Source: Candidatus Zixiibacteriota bacterium
GTDB lineage: Bacteria; Zixibacteria; MSB-5A5; GN15; PGXB01
DNA: 11,019 bases
Assembly (NCBI GenBank): GCA_003641425.1
Contig: QNAH01000055.1
Location: 1-11,019, forward strand
Direction of reading: 5' to 3'
This document shows positions 5,585-11,019 of the stretch, in pieces. The translations under genes and the position numbers were made by a program. Position 1 is the first letter of the stretch, and each line of letters begins with the position of its first letter. The notes under the pieces are model-generated. The model saw only the letters and a list, made by a program, of their open reading frames with translations. It was not told the origin of the DNA and ran no database searches.

Positions 5585-7279
5585 GTGAAGAAGCATGTTT
5601 TTACACTGGTAATATTATTTGTGACGGCCTCGATGGCGTTGGGTCAAAGCAAGCTGGAAACGAATTTCAGTAAATTAGCCGATGAGGTTCTTCAGAATCT
5701 TCAATCATTTTACCCGGTGCGTGCTACCGCCAAAGGTATCCATGATTACGACTATCGCTTTACCGATTATTCCTCAAAATCGATTAAAAATGAAATTTCG
5801 AAACTGAAGAAATTCGAAACTCGGCTTTATAAATATCAAAAGAGCGGTCTTTCCGACGAAAGCCGTATCAATCTAAAACTACTCAAGAGTAATGTCGATG
5901 TCGCCCTGGTCGAACTGAGCAAAATCAAGATATATAAAAAAAATCCGTACCTTTATATCGACGATGCCGTCAACGGCATTTATCTCATACTTATATCAGA
6001 TTATGCCCCGATGGAAACCCGGGTGCAAAATATTATCGCCCGGATGAAAACCGTCCCTGACCTGTTGAATCAAGGCAAAAAGAACCTTAAAACTCCAGCG
6101 CCGATATTTATCGAGGCGGCGCTGGGGATGATCGATACCGGTGTTGATTTCTACCGGGAGGTGCAGAAAGAACTCTCCGAACAGTTTCCCGGACTTGCCC
6201 CCGAATTGGGCACGGCGATCGACAGGGCGGTCAGTTCCATGCTGGAATTCAAACACTTTCTCAAGACCGTGGCACCGGGCGAGCCGCAGTCTTTTGCTAT
6301 CGGCAAAACCAATTACAATTACTTGCTTGAACACCAGTATTTTCTCGGATTCGACTCCGATTCTTTATTGAAGATCGGCGAAAATCTTCTGGCGCAGACC
6401 AAAAAGCAATATGCCGATTTCAAGGCAAAACTCGATTCAACAAACGCCGGCGTGGATTCGGTATTTGTCCTCGATTGTATCGGCAAGGAAGATATTCTGG
6501 CGTATTACAACTGGGAGGTCGAGCAGGCCCGGCTGTTCCTCGAAGAAAATGATATAGTCACCATACCTGAAGATATCGGGGCCTGTGAAGTTATCGAGAC
6601 GCCGTCGTTTTTAACCGGTATGGTCAGTACGATTGCTTATGAGCCCCCGGGAACGTTCAGCCCTGATCAGACGGGATACTTATATGTCCGTCCGATCCCG
6701 GATTCGATGGATGCCGGTGAACGGGCCGCCAGATATAAATATATTCACCGACGGGGTTTCAGGGGCGGTGTCGTTCACGAAGCCTACCCCGGGCATCATT
6801 TACAACTGCAGATGGCCTCGCGGGTCGATGACGATGTTCGCAAATGGCAGCAATCGTTGTTGTTTTTGGAGGGATGGGCTTTGTACTGTGAAGAAATGAT
6901 GTCGGACTTCGGTTTTTATAAAGACGAGCGCCAGTATCTGACGGTCCTGCGTGGAATTATATTCCGCGCCGCCCGGATCATCGTCGATGTAAAACTGCAG
7001 ACCGGGCAGATGACCACCGATGAGGCGGTGCAATGGATAGCCGAGACGATGGATACCGAGCCGGCGGAATGGATCAGGACCGAAGTGCGAAGATATGCCC
7101 AGCAGCCGACGATTCCCATGTGCTATCTGACAGGCAAACTCGAAATCCTGAAACTTCGCGATGATCTGAAAGCCATCGAGGGTGACAATTTCTCATTGAG
7201 AAATTTCCATGATCGCCTGCTGGCCGAGGGTTCGATCCCGCCGACCCTGATACGCGAAATCTGGGGCCTGGTCCGATAA
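5585..7279 (+). CDS. Secreted DUF885-family protein, putative zinc metallopeptidase
   Basis: Read from GTG 5585 the protein has 564 residues, normal for DUF885. The N-terminus MKKHVFTLVILFVTASMALG is a signal peptide with likely cleavage after the Gly or just beyond, and no lipobox Cys, so a periplasmic or exported soluble protein is expected. The C-terminal half carries the family signature HEAYPGHH at 398-405 followed by LEGWALYCEE, with E429 and E436/E437. These resemble the zinc-binding and catalytic elements of gluzincin peptidases, but the first His and Glu are followed by PGHH and not by the usual third-position His. Zinc ligands and peptidase activity are therefore inferred from family knowledge, and the substrate is unknown. 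The rest of the N-terminal half (about 20-250) looks mainly helical with no motif I recognise. The gene lies 28 bases after rlmD and 45 before ktrB, consistent with one operon, but a link to potassium transport is not evident. Confidence 0.85.
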   Translation: MKKHVFTLVILFVTASMALGQSKLETNFSKLADEVLQNLQSFYPVRATAKGIHDYDYRFTDYSSKSIKNEISKLKKFETRLYKYQKSGLSDESRINLKLLKSNVDVALVELSKIKIYKKNPYLYIDDAVNGIYLILISDYAPMETRVQNIIARMKTVPDLLNQGKKNLKTPAPIFIEAALGMIDTGVDFYREVQKELSEQFPGLAPELGTAIDRAVSSMLEFKHFLKTVAPGEPQSFAIGKTNYNYLLEHQYFLGFDSDSLLKIGENLLAQTKKQYADFKAKLDSTNAGVDSVFVLDCIGKEDILAYYNWEVEQARLFLEENDIVTIPEDIGACEVIETPSFLTGMVSTIAYEPPGTFSPDQTGYLYVRPIPDSMDAGERAARYKYIHRRGFRGGVVHEAYPGHHLQLQMASRVDDDVRKWQQSLLFLEGWALYCEEMMSDFGFYKDERQYLTVLRGIIFRAARIIVDVKLQTGQMTTDEAVQWIAETMDTEPAEWIRTEVRRYAQQPTIPMCYLTGKLEILKLRDDLKAIEGDNFSLRNFHDRLLAEGSIPPTLIREIWGLVR

Positions 7280-7324
7280 GATGGGATTGGCGACTTAACT
7301 CTGATTCCCGGGGAAAATCCTAAA

Positions 7325-8674
7325 ATGGAACTGATAGGTCAAAGGCCGGGACGCAAAATCGTCGTTTACTTCATGGCCGCGATTTTGGCCGGCTCCGTAC
7401 TTTTGATGTTGCCGGTAAGTACGGTCGGTCAAAATATCAGCTTTCTTGATGCTCTTTTCACGTCGACTTCCGCCGTCTGTGTCACCGGCTTGACTGTCCT
7501 CGATACCGGTAATGATTTTACATTATTCGGCCAGATTATCATTCTGGCTATGATACAACTCGGCGGTATTGGGATCATGACACTGGCCACCACAGTGCTG
7601 CTTACAATCATTCCAAAATTATCGTTTCAGGACCGACTGGTATTGACACAGACTCTCGGGGACACTGGTAAAATAAAACCGCACTCCTTGCTCAAAGCGG
7701 TTATGCTGACCACCTTCACTGTCGAACTGATCGGGGCAGTACTGCTGTTTTTTCGTTTCAGCCGTGAGTTTCCCTTAGGTAAGGCTGTTTATTATTCAAT
7801 TTTTCACTCAATTTCCGCCTTCTGCAATGCCGGTTTTTCGACATTCAGCAACAGCCTTGAAAATTACCGCGACGATATACTGATGATGTTCATATTTTCC
7901 GCACTGATTATTCTCGGGGGAGTGGGATTTGTGGTCATCAGGGAACTGGTCATCAAAACGAGAAATAGAAAAATAAGACTGTCCCTGCATTCAAAATTAT
8001 GTCTGTCTGTAACAGGCGTTCTGCTTTTGACCGGGACAATTGCCTTTCTTTTTGCCGAGAACGGTAATGAATTTTTTGAAGGTATGGGTCTTACACATGG
8101 TCTGGTCAATGCCTTTTTTCAGGCGGTGACCAGCCGTACCGCCGGATTCAATACCATACCGCAGGCCAACCTGACCGAAGTCAGTTTGCTGATTACGATT
8201 ATCCTCATGTTTATTGGCGCCTGCCCCGGTTCTACCGCCGGGGGTGTCAAGACAACGACGCTGGGAGTAATACTTATAATGGCCTACAGAAGATTTCTCG
8301 GCAGGTCATCAGTAACCGTCTTCAGGAAGTCGATCAGCAATGATTCGATTAATCGCGCCCTCACCGTTATACTCGTGGCAATTCTGGTCATTGTCATCAT
8401 GTTTGTCCTTTTTATGTTTGTTGAGGAAAAACCCATCCCGCACAAAATAAGTCATGGTTGGTTTGTCGATGCGGCCTTTGAAGTAATATCGGCCTTTGGT
8501 ACCGTCGGACTTTCTCTCGGGACAACCGCCCATTTGCATAGCCTGGGTAAAATTATTATAATTCTTTTGATGTTCACCGGTCGTGTCGGACTGCTGACCC
8601 TGGTTTTTACGCTGGCCCGCCCGCCCAAAAAAGGCGAGATTATATATCTCGATGAGCAGGTTATGGTTGGATAG
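7325..8674 (+). CDS. ktrB: Potassium uptake channel subunit KtrB (TrkH/KtrB family)
   Basis: The 449-residue integral membrane protein has the fourfold membrane-pore-membrane repeat of the TrkH/TrkG/KtrB superfamily. Its length and its lack of the extra N-terminal helices of TrkH favour KtrB. The four filter segments each show the key glycine: TSAVCVTGL with G55, SAFCNAGF with G170, TSRTAGFNT with G274, and SAFGTVGLS with G395. All four glycines being present fits K+ selectivity, and Na+ coupling is typical of Ktr systems. The stretch GACPGSTAGGVKTTT at about 298-312 matches the family's intramembrane gating loop region after pore segment three. A weak site, CGGGGA at 7310-7315, lies about ten bases before the ATG. 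The gene is followed after nine bases by ktrA, its regulatory partner, so function as a KtrAB complex is strongly supported by context. No truncation or missing key residue is seen. Confidence 0.92.
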   Translation: MELIGQRPGRKIVVYFMAAILAGSVLLMLPVSTVGQNISFLDALFTSTSAVCVTGLTVLDTGNDFTLFGQIIILAMIQLGGIGIMTLATTVLLTIIPKLSFQDRLVLTQTLGDTGKIKPHSLLKAVMLTTFTVELIGAVLLFFRFSREFPLGKAVYYSIFHSISAFCNAGFSTFSNSLENYRDDILMMFIFSALIILGGVGFVVIRELVIKTRNRKIRLSLHSKLCLSVTGVLLLTGTIAFLFAENGNEFFEGMGLTHGLVNAFFQAVTSRTAGFNTIPQANLTEVSLLITIILMFIGACPGSTAGGVKTTTLGVILIMAYRRFLGRSSVTVFRKSISNDSINRALTVILVAILVIVIMFVLFMFVEEKPIPHKISHGWFVDAAFEVISAFGTVGLSLGTTAHLHSLGKIIIILLMFTGRVGLLTLVFTLARPPKKGEIIYLDEQVMVG

Positions 8675-8683
8675 AGGTGTATT

Positions 8684-9334
8684 ATGAAAAAATTTGCCGT
8701 CATAGGTCTTGGAAATTTTGGTGCTAATGTCGCCATTGAATTATCGAAACTGGACTGCAAAGTTACCGCCATCGATATCGATAAAAATAAAGTGCAGTCC
8801 CTGCAGGATTTTGCCGAGATGGCCATCATCGCCGATGTTTCCGAACGATCCTTTCTGGAAAATCTTGGCGTTGATAATTATGATTGTTTTATAGTCTCCA
8901 CCGGAAAAGATTCTCATGCCTCCATATTAATAGCTTTGTACCTGAAAGAACTTGGGGCGGCACAGATAATTGTTAAGGCAAATTCCGAAGATCATGCCAG
9001 GATTTTGTACAAGGTTGGCGCCACCGAAGCAATCATACCGGAAAAACAAATGGCGCTGAAACTATCACATTCGCTGGCCCGGCAGAATTTGATCGACCAA
9101 CTACCGCTTACTGGAGAATATTATGTTGCCGAAATAGCCCCGCCCGATGATTTCATCAATAAGCGTCTGATGGAACTCCAGTTGCGTACCAAATATCATG
9201 TTCAGGTTATTGCCCTGAAAGATTCCATAACAGGTGAATTCGAATTCGCTCCCGGCGGTGAATACACTATAAAGAAAAACGATATCCTCGTCGTTCTCGG
9301 AAAAGAACAGGATATCGTGGGATTCAAAGAATAA
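8684..9334 (+). CDS. ktrA: Potassium uptake regulatory subunit KtrA (RCK/KTN domain protein)
   Basis: The 216-residue cytosolic protein holds one RCK unit. The N-terminal Rossmann domain (about 1-125) has the dinucleotide loop GLGNFG at 8-13 and the acidic residue D31 in TAIDID that binds the ribose. A C-terminal RCK_C domain (about 135-216) ends in KKNDILVVLGKEQDI. The single unit fits KtrA (about 220 residues) and not the duplicated TrkA (about 450). KtrA forms an octameric ring under the KtrB dimer and gates K+ uptake through ATP/ADP binding, with cyclic di-AMP bound by the C-terminal domain in some species; whether that occurs here cannot be read from sequence. The ATG follows GAGGTG at 8674-8679, which overlaps the ktrB stop, so coupled translation is likely. 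The Kef-type gene starts 23 bases after its stop. Confidence 0.93.
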   Translation: MKKFAVIGLGNFGANVAIELSKLDCKVTAIDIDKNKVQSLQDFAEMAIIADVSERSFLENLGVDNYDCFIVSTGKDSHASILIALYLKELGAAQIIVKANSEDHARILYKVGATEAIIPEKQMALKLSHSLARQNLIDQLPLTGEYYVAEIAPPDDFINKRLMELQLRTKYHVQVIALKDSITGEFEFAPGGEYTIKKNDILVVLGKEQDIVGFKE

Positions 9335-9357
9335 TGCTTTAGTCAGGATCATTAAAT

Positions 9358-11019
9358 TTGGGCGAACTGGTTTACTTACGGGACTTTGTCGTCATTCTGG
9401 CGGTTGCCGTAATCGTCGTAACCTTTCTGCACCGGCTTAAAATCCCGGCCATTGCCGCTTTTATTTTTGCCGGGATGCTGATCGGCCCGCGCGGATTTGC
9501 TCTTATCAATGATATATATAAGGTTGAGGTTATTGCCGAAATAGGCGTCGCTCTGCTTCTTTTCGGGATCGGTCTGGAACTCTCCCTCGAAAGACTAAAA
9601 CGTCTCTGGAAGCCGATTATTATCGGCGGCACCCTGCAGGTCGGACTGAGTATTCTGCTGACATATTTTATTGCCCGGATCTTTGGCCTCTCATGGCAGT
9701 CGTCAATTTTTATAGGTTTTATCGTTGCCATATCCAGTACCGCTATTGTCCTCAAGGGATTGGAAACACGGGGTGAGACCGACGCCCCTCACGGGCGTAT
9801 CAAACTCGGTATTCTTGTTTTTCAGGATTTATGTGTTGTCCCGATGATGCTCGCGATTCCGCTTCTCAGCGGCGCCGAATCTTCGGCCTCGGCCATCCTG
9901 ACCGCTCTGGGGCGGGCGGCGCTGATTGTTGTCGGAGTTGTCATCGCCTCGAGGCTGGTCATACCCCGTTTTTTGAATATCATCGCGGCCACCAGACAGC
10001 GTCATCTGTTCGTTACGACGGTTCTCCTGATATGCATCGGAACCGCCTGGCTCACTTCGGCCGCCGGAGTATCGCTGGCGCTGGGAGCGTTTCTGGCCGG
10101 GCTGGTTGTGGCTGGATCGAAATACCGCCATCAGGCTATGTCGGATGTCATATCTTTCAAAGAGGTTTTCACCAGTATCTTTTTTGTCTCGGTCGGGATG
10201 CTGCTCTCGGCCGGAGATATATTTCAGAATGTCGGCCCGATCATGCTGATCCTTGCCGCAGTTCTTGCAGGCAAATTTATTGTCGTCCTCATTGCCGGGA
10301 CTATCATGCGTCTGCCGCTGCGCGTGGCCGTCCTGGCGGCGGTCGGTCTGGCCCAGATAGGGGAATTTTCATTTCTTCTTATCCGCACCTCGCGGGAAAC
10401 CGACCTGATAAGCGATCCGCTCGCGGCCAACCTGATCGCTGTCGCGATTATATCCATGTTTCTAACTCCGTTTGCATTGTCGCTTGCTCCGAAAGTGGCC
10501 GCCGGTGTTGGGCGCATGAAAGCTCTTAATCGGCTTCTCAATGTCTCTGCCGCTGAGGATGCGGTACAAAAATCAAAATTGCGCGACCATGTCATTATCG
10601 GAGGCTATGGTTTCGCCGGTCAGGAACTGGCCACGGCCTTGAAAGGGTGCGGTGTACCGTATGTGATCGTCGATCTCAACAGCGAGAATATCCGTCGGGC
10701 GCTCGACCGGGGAGAACCGGCGTATTTCGGCGATATCACCTCGCACGAAGTGCTCGAACGGCTCGGTATCGAACATGCCCGAGGTTTTGTCATAGTTATC
10801 AACGATCCAGCCGCGGTTGAACAGGCGATACGCGCGGCGCGCGATGCCGCTCCTGATATAAATATTACCGCGCGAACCCGATATCTTCTCGATATCGAAC
10901 CGCTGAAAAAGGCCGGAGCGGATGAAATAATAGTCGCCGAACAACAGGCGGCGATTGAAATCGTCTCGTATATTCTTGGTATGTGCCGGGTGCATAATAC
11001 CGAGATCAGCAAGGAAACC
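9358..11019 (+). CDS. Kef-type K+/H+ antiporter (CPA2) with C-terminal TrkA_N/KTN domain, 3' end outside window
   Basis: The frame is open from TTG 9358 to the last base, 554 codons without a stop, so the gene continues to the right. The first 380 or so residues form a CPA2 exchanger domain of about a dozen membrane segments. It includes LLLFGIGLELSLERL near 67-81, the ion-binding motif FQDLCVVP at 155-162 (Q156, D157), and GLAQIGEFSF around 330-339. A cytosolic Rossmann domain then starts at about residue 409, with GGYGFAG at 415-421 as the nucleotide-binding loop. This arrangement matches KefB/KefC and YbaL, which exchange K+ for H+ under nucleotide control; ion specificity here is inferred. 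An in-frame TAG at 9340 limits the start, and no ATG or GTG lies nearby. TTG 9358 follows AGGA at 9345-9348 with nine bases of spacing. It lies 23 bases after ktrA, pairing efflux with uptake. A TrkA_C domain may follow beyond the edge. Confidence 0.88.
   Translation, partial: MGELVYLRDFVVILAVAVIVVTFLHRLKIPAIAAFIFAGMLIGPRGFALINDIYKVEVIAEIGVALLLFGIGLELSLERLKRLWKPIIIGGTLQVGLSILLTYFIARIFGLSWQSSIFIGFIVAISSTAIVLKGLETRGETDAPHGRIKLGILVFQDLCVVPMMLAIPLLSGAESSASAILTALGRAALIVVGVVIASRLVIPRFLNIIAATRQRHLFVTTVLLICIGTAWLTSAAGVSLALGAFLAGLVVAGSKYRHQAMSDVISFKEVFTSIFFVSVGMLLSAGDIFQNVGPIMLILAAVLAGKFIVVLIAGTIMRLPLRVAVLAAVGLAQIGEFSFLLIRTSRETDLISDPLAANLIAVAIISMFLTPFALSLAPKVAAGVGRMKALNRLLNVSAAEDAVQKSKLRDHVIIGGYGFAGQELATALKGCGVPYVIVDLNSENIRRALDRGEPAYFGDITSHEVLERLGIEHARGFVIVINDPAAVEQAIRAARDAAPDINITARTRYLLDIEPLKKAGADEIIVAEQQAAIEIVSYILGMCRVHNTEISKET

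Noticed and set aside
9831..10529. A 232-codon plus-strand frame within the last gene
   Set aside because: It is an out-of-frame reading of the Kef-type antiporter; the frame from 9358 shows the family motifs and membrane segments while this one is Arg/Gly/Cys-rich and without sense.
10844..10860. CG-rich alternating stretch near the right end
   Set aside because: It is explained by Arg-Ala-Ala-Arg codons in the antiporter's Rossmann domain and shows no repeat beyond that.

Overview
The window is a compact, entirely plus-strand bacterial chromosomal segment. It holds eight protein-coding genes; the first is cut by the left edge and the last by the right edge. I see no rRNA, tRNA, CRISPR array, insertion sequence, phage gene or integration site. 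All intergenic gaps are 150 bases or shorter. The genes are housekeeping and ion-homeostasis types. The organism looks like a mesophilic, roughly 50% GC, probably Gram-negative bacterium. A member of the FCB superphylum or a neighbouring candidate phylum (for example Zixibacteria) is a guess. It rests on gene style and on a TAnnTTTG-like -10 box before the cation-efflux gene, not on any marker gene.

Layout. Positions 1-840 carry the C-terminal 279 residues of an unrecognised protein with a basic Arg/Lys/Gly-rich stretch followed by a long acidic Glu/Asp-rich stretch. A 150-base gap follows, containing a GC-rich hairpin, a 10-bp palindrome and a well-formed sigma70-type promoter. Next comes a two-gene unit: HtpX-family membrane metalloprotease (991-1839) and a DUF21/CBS/CorC-HlyC membrane protein (1861-3162). 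A second gap of 124 bases has a candidate promoter so close to the next gene that its transcript may be leaderless.

From 3287 on the genes are packed as one probable operon. They are a CDF zinc/cation exporter, a 23S rRNA m5U methyltransferase with an iron-sulfur cluster (RlmD/RumA type, start corrected to TTG 4192), a secreted DUF885 metallopeptidase-like protein (start corrected to GTG 5585), KtrB, KtrA, and a Kef-type K+/H+ antiporter with a C-terminal nucleotide-binding domain that runs off the right edge with no stop.

How the genes fit together. The last three genes form a potassium module: KtrB is the K+ channel-like uptake subunit, KtrA its cytosolic regulatory ring, and the Kef-type protein the opposing efflux/antiport arm with its own regulatory domain. 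The first half adds divalent-cation handling (CDF and possibly CorC/HlyC) and membrane-protein quality control (HtpX). The shared theme is membrane and cation homeostasis, with rRNA methylation inserted by translational coupling. I did not find a convincing new defence or mobile system. The most noteworthy signals are the potassium uptake/efflux pairing, the HExxxxHH motif of the DUF885 protein, the repeated perfect palindrome near the htpX promoter, and the cluster of non-ATG starts.
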